Source: Membranipora membranacea (Eukaryota > Bryozoa > Gymnolaemata > Cheilostomatida > Membraniporidae). Taken from it: a DNA stretch of 64,000 nt. This document shows, piece by piece, positions 44,560-55,345 of the stretch; positions within the stretch are counted from its first letter, which is position 1, and each line of letters begins with the position of its first letter. The notes beneath the pieces are model-generated. The model was not told the DNA's origin. It searched no databases and was given only the letters and a program-made list of their open reading frames with translations. Location of the stretch: assembly GCA_914767715.1 (NCBI GenBank), contig OU612074.1, forward strand, positions 6,897,501 through 6,961,500, given 5' to 3'. The position numbers were made by a program, and so were the translations under genes.

Positions 44560-45296
44560 TCATTCAATAATATGGTGCGGAAGACCGTGGAAAAATTCAA
44601 TCACAGACTTATTTTTTGTTTTTGGTTTGATAATAAGCTGACACTCAACTCCGCCTGCTCAAGGGCTGTAGCTGGTTCTACTCGAAGGCAACTTTCCTCT
44701 AAGACGGCATACTTCGCACACACCTGTGATTAAAAAGAACAAATTATTTCACCATATTGTATTTTAAATATTATTTTCATACTATTACTTGCATACAGGA
44801 AAAGTTGGGCATTTTAGTAGAATCTCAAATAGGAAATAACAGTATTCCCTTATCCGGTCACAAATACTATGGCATAACCATATCGCTCAACATAAGTTTC
44901 ATTTTCTGGTCTTGTTATTGTGTGTGAGAATAAAGCAACACACTGTTTTTATTAAACATACTCATCAATGCTGTGATATCCATTGCATGTTCATCCCCAA
45001 GATGGCCCATCACTTTTTCGGTCCCATTTCTCAACTTCCTCATCACTGCGACTGCATAGTCTTCACTTGAATCTGCATTTACATAAACAAGGCACATATT
45101 TTATGTTTCTATGCATGCAAAACTACTTAAATTCTCCATGTTGTTTGGATGCCTCATTGGTGAAGATTGATTGTGACATTATTTTTTCTTGTTTCAATGC
45201 ATGTACTGTAGGAAGTAAACTTTGAGTCTTACCTGGATCATAAGTGAGTACCACTTGCTCTTCTTTAACTGGAATAAGACCATAAACATGCAATCC
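44560..45296 (-). pseudogene. HIRAN-like gene fragment antisense inside the pogo-like element
   Basis: Three minus-strand exons, 45296-45233, 45072-44962 and 44723-44560, have good acceptors and donors and matching phase 1 at both junctions. Exon A reads LHVYGLIPVKEEQVVLTYDP. Exon B reads DSSEDYAVAVMRKL followed by KVMGHLGDEHAMDITAL. The order DxxxxYAVAV then VMGHL resembles HIRAN-type domains (a DNA-end-binding fold of helicases, also seen in transposon-encoded proteins). Exon C has cysteines, then an in-frame TGA, then AGGVECQL in the same frame, so this copy appears broken. A start exon upstream of 45296 was not found. It could be accessory element protein or captured host sequence; the domain name is a by-eye assignment. 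Confidence 0.42.
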
Positions 45297-45553
45297 CTGA
45301 GTGCACACAAAAAGTCTACTGAGTCTCAGTCAGTCATGTTTAGATCATGTCTCTTTCAGTGAAAATGAGGTCAAGGTCAGTCTGATATTAGGTCAAGGTC
45401 AGTCTGATATGATTCACTTATAAGACACGGTGTCTTATAGCTGTGGGGGTGTCTTATAGCTGTGGGGTGTCTTTTAACTGGAGCATTTTTATTTTTTCTG
45501 AGGGGGGTGATTCACTTATAAGTCCAGTGACCTATAGATGAGGAATAACGGTA

Positions 45554-47204
45554 ACTTTTTAAAAATTTGCTGCTCTGTCTATGCATCAAAAAATGCAATA
45601 TAACCTGGGATGTTTCTTTTTGTGCTTATTTCATGTATGCATATTTGTCTATTGTGTTTTGTGTCGCAGTCAAATTATTACCTATGTATATGCATGTATA
45701 ATGTAGTGCTACTGGTGTTCCAGTGCAACATAGCTTAGCGTTAAACTCTTGTTCAAGAGGCGTTTCTGATTGCACTGTGTGTACTGCATATATGTCAGTC
45801 AGCAATGACTCTGAAGTGTGTTTAAATTTATTTTAAAACTGTATTATGCTTGACTAGTATTATCCATACAGGATGATGTTGCATTATTCTCTGTATTACT
45901 GTGTATGGAAAACATTAATATTATTATCATCAGCAATTTCGCTAGTAATCTAAATATAATCCCTTGTTATTTTGTGGGTTTCAGAACAATTACCAGTGGA
46001 ATTGAGATAATGTATTGGTAACTGTGGTAAAAGGATCCAGCAAGGTCGGTTTTTTATGATGTAAGCAGGCTTCAGTCTATTTGTTAGGCAATACTTATTT
46101 TTGAATTTTATTTATGTATTTATATTTATTATTTATTTATTTATTTTCTCACCATGATAATTGCTCTCATGAATCTCTTTGTTTGTTGTTCTATTTTGTT
46201 TTCTACTAATTCTATAATTATAACGGATAGGATAGGACCAGAATGGTACTGAATAACAGCAAAACACATAACAACCGATCAGCCCATCGGTGGCATAACC
46301 GTAGTTAATCTTTAGAGTGCATCACAGCCGCCATAGAAATTATGTTATAATTTCGGATATCGGAGAGCTCATTCTACTCGCTGTCAAATTTCAAGATGTG
46401 AGGGCTTAAGGCCAGGCAACTTTTCTCGAAATCATAATAAGTGAATTAAAATTAGTTTCACTATCACATAACCTAATCACCTTTGCCTATGTGTGGGTGA
46501 GTAGAGAACTACTTCGATGGATGATACTCTGAGTTACAAGTAGTACTATCATGGTATTGGTGCAGGATACCACCATTCATAAGACAGAATTTAAACTGAT
46601 CGATTCAACCGCTTGAGCACGAAAGAATTATTGCCAAATCTACAAGCAGCCTCAGACTTGTATTCAAATCAACAATTACAGTTAATGTGTTTAAAGAGTG
46701 TTTAAGGGTTCTAGGGAAGATTCACAACTTTATTTCGTGTGTCAGCAGGTCATGGCTGTTTCAAAAAAGTAGACCGAGAACTCAAAATAATAAAATCCAG
46801 AGCCGTATTACAGCAGAGAAGTTCTTTGTAAATGTGCAAAAAACGCAGGGCCTTATTTATGGTTGCTTGCACTAGCTAGTGCAAATGATTTGATGACGAC
46901 GACAGGCATTAACTGCAATATTAATATTTTATTTGCAACAAGTGGTGTAGACGAAACTAGTCAGTGAAAAATTTTTATTTATTGAGATTTTCTAAAAGTT
47001 AAATTTGCTGTTGAGCTCACACGCATTAACATTCCATAGTTTAAGACGACTTGAATAGAAGCATATAGATTTATGGTCGAACAAGGAAAAAAGAAGATGC
47101 GGAAACCGACAAAGTTCACTGCAGTTATCAGGATTAAAGGAAGGCTGGTTTGAGTTAGTTATAAATGTAACCAGCCTCTTGTAGATATGGTTTGATCTGA
47201 CAGA
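45554..47204. other. Intergenic DNA between the transposon and gene A
   Basis: No gene was seen. Candidate minus-strand poly(A) signals for gene A (TTTATT on plus) lie at 46974-46983. Confidence 0.4.
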
Positions 47205-49592
47205 TCACTCTCTGTTTACTTTAGTTTCTGTGATACGGGCTCTTGGGTTGTATGGGACACCAAGCAGTGACAAAGTAAAATCAAACTCAGGAAATAATCT
47301 CTGTAGTTCAAATATCTCACCAATCTCCACAAATGCTGAAACAATAAACGATATGGTAAGAAATTAAGCTCAATCTAAGCTTGGTCCATAATAATACGCT
47401 TTGACAAAGGATAGGTTTTTTTTGATAAATGAAATATAATCAAGTCATAGTGCTTGAGTTTAAATCAATTGCATAAGTTTGATCTGGATTTTTTTTATTG
47501 CAGCATCAAAAATTTCGTTTTCTATAATTGTAAGACCATTGCTAGTCCAGTCAGATTAAAAAGCTCAAAAGAATTCTCTCAACAGATCCTAATGAAACAC
47601 AAGAATATTCCAAACATGGTCCATACTTACTAAAGCATTGTTCTTTGTACATTTTATGAGTAGGACAGCAGGTTATTTTATCCGTCGGGCAGCCATTGAC
47701 CCATTCTGATGCAGGTACTATATCTGGGACATTATATTGATCAGTATAGTACTCCTGTACAATACTGCAATCAAAACATCACATCAATCACATGTATCAT
47801 GCCTCACACAGGAGACAGACATATTTCTGCCAATCAGTTTTCTGTCATGAATTATTCTTTTAAATTTGTAAATTTATCAAGAGTGAAAAGAAAAAAAACC
47901 CTTGTTGGATTTCCCAGCACAACCTGGGTCACAGTTTGATTTCAACATCACTACTTGTTGCTGTGCTGTTAATACTTGTTTCCCTAGAGGAGGTTGATTT
48001 ATGAAGATGAAAGTTAGAAGCGTGGGTAATGTAAAGAAGATACACTAACTCAAATTCAGCCATCATAATGGGATCATGCTAACCATTAACCTTCAGCTTT
48101 TCAGGAAATTAATTTGCATTACCTTAAAGCATGAATCATTCTTTCCACATTTGAATTTTGCTGTCTGCTATTTTGACTACTAAATCTTGAAATCTATGAT
48201 AACAGACATTATAAAGATATACATACAATGAAACCTGTACATCAGAGGCGCATCTGCTCCAACCCCAGGTACCGCATTTGACACTTCCTCCTGCCGGGAT
48301 GTGCGCTCTCTTGGTTCTCATAGCGATCTGTTGTTCACAAAAAAAAACACAAATGTTAGAAACTGTGGATTAGCAGATCTTTGCTTAAGCTAAAGAAATC
48401 ATCACACATCACTTATACACATACGCATAATTTAGTAAGGCTAACTGCTGTACATTCAGACACCTTGTAGTTGAGTGAAGAAATTACAATTTATTGACAA
48501 CTAATAATTTTATTAGCAGTTCAGTCAGTGATAGTTGTTAATTATCATGTACACGTATCCAAAGATTGATGCAAATCATAAATTGTGAAATTTCGGAATT
48601 TGATGGGATCCTCTGGTACCAACATTGGCAAAAATAGATACAATGGTCACAGCAGGAGTTGGAAAGGAGCCATGGTTCAGAATTTGAAATTTGAAATTGT
48701 CGATATAAACATGTTTTCCAAACTTGTTATTCTCAGATCAGCTGCACAAAAATGTCGCTAACTAGATTTTGATAAGAACTAGATTGAAATAGTATTCAAA
48801 ACAACAATATTGTGGGGTTATTCAATGGAATTAGGGTCGCCCTGACCACTTGATATATCTAGCCAAGTTGCCCTCAGTTTGCAGGCAGGTGGGAGCAAAC
48901 CTAATGTCAATTGTGCCAAGTAGTCAGTAGACTGCAGAGAGAATTGAACCTCAGACGATTGCTCTTTAGAGGGCAGGCGCTATTACCAACTGGGCTACCT
49001 TGAAAGTAATAGTTTGATATGGGAAGGTAACCTTTTGTACAGAATGTTATACCTTAATTTTAGATTTCACATGGTTCCCTGTCCTTTGATTATGTCACTG
49101 ACATGGGTGGATAGATGATGTAATTGAACTCACCTTGGTCCTATAGATCTTTACTGTTTGAGCTTGTTGCTTGCAACAATACGCGCTATTCCAAGTGGTC
49201 AAATTATTAATAGCCTCCGCATCACTCTGTCTCTTCTTTCTTTTGACTTCACCAAGGTCTTCAAGCTTATCAAGAGCTGAAGTCGCCTCTTCGCTCAACG
49301 GCATTCCTCCCTACAAGAATTCCGATGGTTGATAAAACGCAGTATGAAAGTTTAATTAAATTTTGACAATCATATACCAATGTGTATCACAGAATCATCA
49401 TACAATAAACGGTTACAATAGTTATCGTACCTGATAGTCTTGCAGATCCACTCTCAGTTTTTCTACAAATGCAGCTGTGAATGGGTCTGCTGGGAGCCCA
49501 TCAGGGTAAACAATTTGTTCTGCCTCTTTGTTGTAATTGGCGCATGCTAAGGCAATCAAAGCTACAATCATCAGCTCTCCATACAACTTCAT
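47205..49592 (-). CDS. Secreted eight-cysteine protein with furin-type propeptide, gene A
   Basis: Five coding exons on the minus strand: 49592-49431, 49310-49134, 48327-48235, 47754-47631, 47335-47205. Phases match and 687 nt gives 228 aa. A non-coding first exon (donor at 49801) joins an acceptor ending at 49602, just before the start codon. Residues 1-18 are a signal peptide. A propeptide rich in acidic residues ends at EVKRKKRQS, a furin-type site. The mature part has cysteines spaced CC-x30-C-x7-C-x26-C-x6-CC-x9-C, including CGTWGWSRC. A hydrophobic and acidic tail follows. The middle weakly resembles EMI-type modules, but no family was recognised. A TATA box precedes the non-coding exon. 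A divergent relative lies at 53.5-55.2 kb. Function is unknown; a processed secreted signal, matrix or defence factor are all possible. Confidence 0.8.
48937..49008 (-). repeat. tRNA-derived repeat head in gene A intron
   Basis: Minus strand: GGTAGCCCAGTTGGTAATAG (A-box-like), then CTGAGGTTCAATTCTCTCTG (B-box-like). The next bases (down to about 48870) contain CCTCAGTTTGCAGGCAGG in plus sense, which recurs with changes near 6797-6815, supporting a dispersed SINE family. Confidence 0.45.
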
Positions 49593-49861
49593 GGTCAACA
49601 CCTGCAGCAAAAATATCATGCTAAAACAGGAACAACATGGTCCTAAACTGTTGAAATAAGGCACCTATTGATTCATGTCAAAAGAACAGATTCAAACATA
49701 TGAACATAAGATTTCAAAAGCTGATAGTTGAAATATGACAATATAGTAAGAGAAGTTACAGCAAGTAGAAAAGTAGATGATAAACCAATAATGGGCCTAC
49801 CTTGTCTTGTCTTGATAGTCAATTTGATGATAGTGTGCTGATGTTTGCGCAAAACTGCTGC

Positions 49862-49868
49862 TTTTATA
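49862..49868 (-). promoter_or_regulatory. TATA box of eight-cysteine gene A
   Basis: Read on the minus strand the sequence is CTATAAAAGC, a near-consensus TATA box. It lies about 30-60 bases upstream of the inferred non-coding first exon, whose donor (CAAGACAAG then GTAGGC) is at 49801. Confidence 0.6.
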
Positions 49869-49869
49869 G

Positions 49870-52800
49870 CTGAATGACCTGTACGGTTTCACATGTATCA
49901 GTGCTGAATCTGCTACGAGGAAGTATTTTGGCCAATCAGGATTTATGAAGACGCCACATAAAAATCAGTTACACAGAACACTTTATTTAACATGCAGTGC
50001 TTTAATTTTCCACCTTCAGTCTGCCTGCAAGTATTGGGTTTGTCAAAATCAAAGTTTGTCTCTAGACAAGAAACTATGATATAATTATTTACAAAAGAAC
50101 TACTAATTTACCAACACGTTGAAGATGAATTTAAATCAACAACAAAAGTATTTTACAAAATTTGAGAATTGCACAATTTATTTTCCAAATACATGTACAT
50201 ACATAATCTTACCAGACACTACAAGCTCTTCCCTCATTTCGACGCTTAACACTTTTTCGACTTCATAGGAAAAATCATCCCTGATAATGAACTTTTATCA
50301 AAACTAGGACTAGGTTACTTTGCTTCAACTGAATACGCCAAACTGCTGAAATAATATAACTTGGTCCTCACATTTATTTGGCCAAGCAATGTCAATTATT
50401 GCGAAAGTGAAACAATCAATGCATATAAAATCATTAGTAAGTTACAAAGATCTGATAACTTAGAATTTAATTAATCAGGGCTGGATAACAGATCAAAGTG
50501 CATTATTTGGGCTGTTGAGCTGGGAGATTGAGATTACCAAACCTGTTTCTCCAGCTTATCATCTTCAAAAAAAAGTTGACCCTCTTGGACCACGAGAAGC
50601 TGGGGCATTGACAACCCTTCCAATATTTGCTCATGAAACACAAAATACCATCAGGGTTTTGATCAATATCTGTATATTTAACTGGTAAAGTGAAACCAAA
50701 TTTTTTCCACCTCAAATTATCGGTTTTTCCAATTTTGATGAAATAACATGAGTTTCTAATGGTAGACATATACATAAAGTGCATTTTTATCATTTCCCCC
50801 AAGGAAGGCTTGTGAGTAAGCATCAGCGAGACCTTACATTGATAGCTCGTTATTTCAATCCTAGTTGCCCTTATGATATGTTTTTCGGCTTATTTTGAAG
50901 CTTGTTAGCTGGTGAAGTTTAGCTGATCATTGATTGGTCTTCTAACCATAGCTGTCCGATTTTATATCGATGCTGCAGGCCGTCAGATAAAAAATTGATT
51001 TCCCAAATTTTTAATTGAGTAATCCTGCAAAAAAACTTCTTTAAATCGAATAATTTTCAAACCTGGCAATGTAAAAAAGTGCAGCATTGGTTGTCATATA
51101 TCCAAATATCTGGAGCGGATGGTGTGGCAGAATGTATGGATATATCTGCAAGCATTGTCTTGAAAAATTCTTGCTCTGTAAAAATGGATACAGCATCAGA
51201 CACTGATTTGAAAAGACTAATCTTTGCTGTCTAGCAGGACATGGGGTAATTTCCCTGTCCTTTGATGTGATGTCTCTCCCTAAGACTAAGAAAACATAGG
51301 ATTAAAATTTAATCCCTCAAATTGTCTTCCTGAAAAAGTGTGTTTCAGACATAGGGGTACTTCATGGCTAAACTAAATCCTAATTTTGGGGATGCGTTCA
51401 GGAAGATTTCAGAAATGGATCAAGCAATTTTTAAATGGCTCATAATATCTCTCCAAAGTCGGAATACATCCGATAAGTAAGTGTGTGTATGTTGTATACA
51501 CTTATTTTCATAATTGGATGCCATAATAACACAGCAACACAATATTCCCATGAAACCAGATTGCAGCAACCACATACACTGATGATCGATATAATAAGGA
51601 ACTTTTGGTTCATCAAGTCATCAAAAAATCAATTAAAGGCCTTTTCAACTGTCATTCTTATCTAATTCGGTTAACTTAGTTGATTAAAAAATCATCTCAA
51701 GAATTCCTTATTATTGAGGAAAACTTGCAAGTGAATGATATCATAATACAACGAAGTTCCATGGGGTCAGCTGTAAACAGAATAACTCTCGAATCATTTT
51801 CAAATCAAGAAGGAACTTTGGTCTCTCATTTCAACATTATTTTTCAATGAAACCAGATTGCAGCAACCACATACACTGATGATCGATATAATAAGGAACT
51901 TTTGGTTCAACAAGCCATCAAAAAATAAATTAAAGGCCTTTTCAACTGTCATTCTTATCTAATTTGGTTAACTTAGTTGATTAAAAAATCATCTCAAGAA
52001 TTCCTTATTATTGAGGAAAACTTGCAAGTGAATGATATCATAATACAAAGAAGTTCAATGGGGTCAGCTGTGAAAGCTTGTTAGTTTATGTAAATGCCAA
52101 TATGTGCTGGTACCAAGGTGACCTTGACATTTTTTCTATGTCCAAGTAATGTAAGGCTTGTTTCCGCATTCCAAGACTAAATTAGAAGTATGGCAATATA
52201 AATGCTTTCTCAAAACTGAGTAATTGTGAGAGTATTTGAGACAGCGGTAATTTCAGCTTGGTATACTGTGACTGCGTTTTTGACATCTTGTACAAAAGGG
52301 GGTAGTCTTCACACCTGATCCAACAACAAGATCATTTTATTAACCAAATGTATACACATTGATGCCATAATGAGTTATAAAATCTTGTTCAATCCAACGT
52401 TCACAGTCTGTACCCCAAATGTTGCATGAGTCATATTGGACACCAGAGTGCAGGAGTTAACGTAAGTAACGCCAGTAAGTCAGAAATTGTCTTATGACCA
52501 CATTGTTGACTTCAGTCCCACTGATTGCTTGTAATTAGCTTGTCACAGGTTCTTATAGCATGCGATTGAATTATAATACGAAGAAGGGTGAGATCTAGCA
52601 AGTATTCAATATCTGCAGTGGAATTTGTTCGAAAATGTTAAAGCTACCAGTCGGTGGAGTCCTGAGATGTAGTTTTGACTGCCTTCTGATGTGCAAAACT
52701 TTAACCATAAGACAATACCATGAAAGAAGACTAGCTTAATGTTTGCAGACGAAGGCCTGTACATTTGTTAAATTTAATTTTGACATAAGATTTCTAGTTT

Positions 52801-53229
52801 AGCTTATTTTAGTTTATGCCAAGGTATTTCACCTTTTGTCTACTTGGTGTAGCAGTGTATTGAACATACCAGTCACACCGAATTTCGCAACACGTATTCT
52901 TGTCTGCAATCTGTAACAAATCAATCAACCATTGTATGTCAATAGAAACAGTTCAGCTTTGTTGGGTTGACTGCCAATCAAAAATTTATGAACAAACTTT
53001 GGCTTTATGACAGACCTGTTTGATTCTTGCTACGATAATCTATTTGGCCTTAGTCTTAAACATGTAATACTCAATATCTTTGTTTACAGGCTGGCTTGTT
53101 TTAATCAGTCAAAATTAAAAGTATCCAATCAGGAAAAACTAACTAAAATATTGTTGAGAATTGAGATGTCGTAACATTTGATTTTAGGTGAGCCAATAGG
53201 GAGTAGGGAGTTTGACAGGTTGGAAGTGA
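49870..53229. other. Shared upstream region of the divergent eight-cysteine genes
   Basis: About 3.4 kb between the two TATA boxes. It holds the 224-bp direct duplication. No supported exon was found. Confidence 0.5.
51551..52071. repeat. Direct duplication of a 224-bp unit
   Basis: Units 51551-51774 and 51848-52071 differ at only a few bases and are separated by 73 bases. They lie in the shared upstream region of the two eight-cysteine genes, so could hold duplicated regulatory sequence. Confidence 0.85.
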
Positions 53230-53237
53230 TATAAATA
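53230..53237 (+). promoter_or_regulatory. TATA box of eight-cysteine gene B
   Basis: TATAAATA precedes an inferred non-coding exon ending at a GTAAGT donor near 53294. The layout copies that of gene A on the other strand: TATA box, short non-coding exon, then an acceptor shortly before the start codon. Confidence 0.55.
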
Positions 53238-53480
53238 TGGACACATTCTCTTGGTTTAGGATATTGAGTAGGAGAGCCTTAGGCTGGCAAAAAGTAAGTG
53301 ATCAAAATTATATAGCATGTCTGAATATTTTGTTTTTTCAACTGTTGTGTGTTCATTCCTGTGCACTGTACTTTGAATTTTTTTTTGATCTTGTGCCATC
53401 ACACGATTTTAACTAAGTATTCTAATCAGTTGATTCCATCTTTTTCTAGAAAATTGAGGGTTGAAACTATAAAAGGCAAC

Positions 53481-55218
53481 ATGGGCCTCACTATACCATT
53501 CTATGTTGCAATGGCTGTAATTGTTTGCACATTGCCAAAGGTGTCAGAAGCTGGTGGTAGCAACACAACGTCTGGAGTTCTGGGGATAGAAAGACAGAAT
53601 ATGACTAGAGTTTATATAAGGGTAGCTACTCCTACAGGTGAAGATGTTTTCTTCCCTAAACCGATAAGACATCCAGACAGGTAAGGCTGAAAAAGAGAGA
53701 ATAGTTTTTACTTAATTTAAAATCTACTTTTCTTCAAAATCTTAGATGAAAAACCTCAAAGTCCCAATGATTATGAGAACATGAGAAATTGTTTGAATTG
53801 ATTCATTTTCAACATCCATCATTGGTCATTACAGTAGAACATGCTGTCGGAGCGAGCCATACAATGTGACGAGCCAACAGACCTACATTAGTACAACTTT
53901 TGTACCGACCGTAGTAACCCGTCGAAGAATAGTGAGCAGAAGATTTGCCTGTCCAGGACCACTTTGGCCAGCAGTGGACAGTTGCTATTATTATGCAACA
54001 CAAACGTTGTATGTATCACCTCAGCATTGAATAATTTGATTGTTCATGTATGTACTATGTATAAATGTATGATCAATGATTTGACAGCGATGAAATAATT
54101 GATAATTTTGTTAAGAATGACACAAATTGTGATGAGAAATCGCTCATCCATGCTTGTTCATATCAGTATAAATATTTGTTTGGTAGGCTTGAACACCACC
54201 TAGTGACCCATATGAAGCTAAGGAGAGTTATTGAGGAGAGATATTGCAGAGACAATGATTTTGAATGCTGTCAACAGTTCATATTATTCAGAGGTGGATG
54301 TATAAGTAAGTGGGTTTTACCATCATTCCAATGTTTAGAGATTGCACATCAAATTCATGGTCAGTTAAAGGGTCGTAGTCAAGATGTTTGATGTTGAGCC
54401 TATAGTTGCCCCAATATTCATATCGCTCTGCTGCCATCAAACGTTGAGATATAGGCAGTATTACCTGGTGATTTAAAAAACAATATGTTAAGGTACATCC
54501 CCTAGTGGGAATGTCCTCTAGGCCAAGTGGCAGATTGCTTGAAAAAACATTAGTATTTTAGCACTCTAGTATCCAATAAATCTCTAAATATAGGCCCTCA
54601 GCTGTTACCTCTCTAATCCTTCTAAACCATCACATGGGAGTGTCTTCAGTCAGCTATAAAAGCCTCTGAGTTCCCAAAAATTACTGAAATAAACTCGCAT
54701 AACCAGCATCACACATCACCATTTAACTCTACCAAAGTTATTTCTGTAATTATCCCCCTCTTCTTCTACTTTTTCTTAACATAGTATTTGGAGCAATTTG
54801 AGCTAATAACAACGATGCCTTACATTTTTAGTTAACCAGTTCTCTTCTGGTTTACTTGTTTACATTATGAAAGAAATCATATGTTGGGCTATGAAACTTC
54901 AAAGGCAGGCAATAAGAGCTATCCAATACATACAAATGTTTGCAAACAAACCTATTTGCTCCGTTAAATATGGGAGGAAATCAGAAAAAGCTTTTGTATT
55001 GCCATGACTGAAATAAGTGTCCGCTTCCATGCTTTTTTCAGATTGCATGTGATTGATAGAAAATACCTTTAAAAAACCTACTTTTGTAATTGTGTTAAAC
55101 GAGAATAGATTAACATCAAAACAAATTGAGCTGCATTTTCTTTTCCTATTTTTTTTTAGCCGACCATGAGAAAGAATTCTATGAGATGATTGGCCTATAC
55201 GATGATAGTGAGCTATAA
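53481..55218 (+). CDS. Secreted eight-cysteine protein, gene B
   Basis: Four coding exons: 53481-53680, 53835-54008, 54187-54305, 55160-55218. Phases match and 552 nt gives 183 aa. A non-coding exon precedes, with an acceptor at 53447-53449. Residues 1-24 are a signal peptide (hydrophobic AMAVIVC core, then VSEAGG). The linker has two possible N-glycosylation sites. Cysteines follow the pattern CC-x34-C-x10-C-x27-C-x6-CC-x9-C, the same order as gene A and identical in the last two spacings. A basic cluster VVTRRRIVSRR lies in the first loop. The C-terminal tail DHEKEFYEMIGLYDDSEL is acidic, like gene A's. There is no separate propeptide exon. An AATAAA lies at 55340-55345. The gene is transcribed away from gene A. 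No known family was recognised. Confidence 0.78.
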
Positions 55219-55345
55219 CACAATTCACACTCACAATTCACTGCTATCTTCATTGCTTTTTTCATTTACTGGCTGCTCAGTACAAAATTGATATTCCACT
55301 TATTAATGGATTTTTATGTTTACCTCTTACTAAGAACCAAATAAA

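Larger units (their letters stand above)
39683..45551 (+). mobile_element. Pogo/Tigger-like DNA transposon, full length
   Basis: The element is 5869 bp and is bounded by TA dinucleotides at 39681-39682 and 45552-45553, the target duplication of the Tc1/mariner/pogo superfamily. The left end begins CCGTAATTCCTCACCTATA; the right end is its imperfect inverse, ending AGGAATAACGG. Inside are a decayed CENP-B-type transposase on + (39997-44401), an opposite-strand HIRAN-like gene fragment (44560-45296), a tRNA-like module beside the left end, and short tandem repeats of a 20-base unit near the right end (about 45430-45478). Two short relatives with the same ends and module occur at 4462-4666 and 34577-34859. 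Confidence 0.78.

Noticed and set aside
54860-54980. Short KLQRQAIRAIQYI stretch resembling a LINE polymerase motif
   Set aside because: Too short and isolated to separate from chance; it lies in the last intron of gene B.
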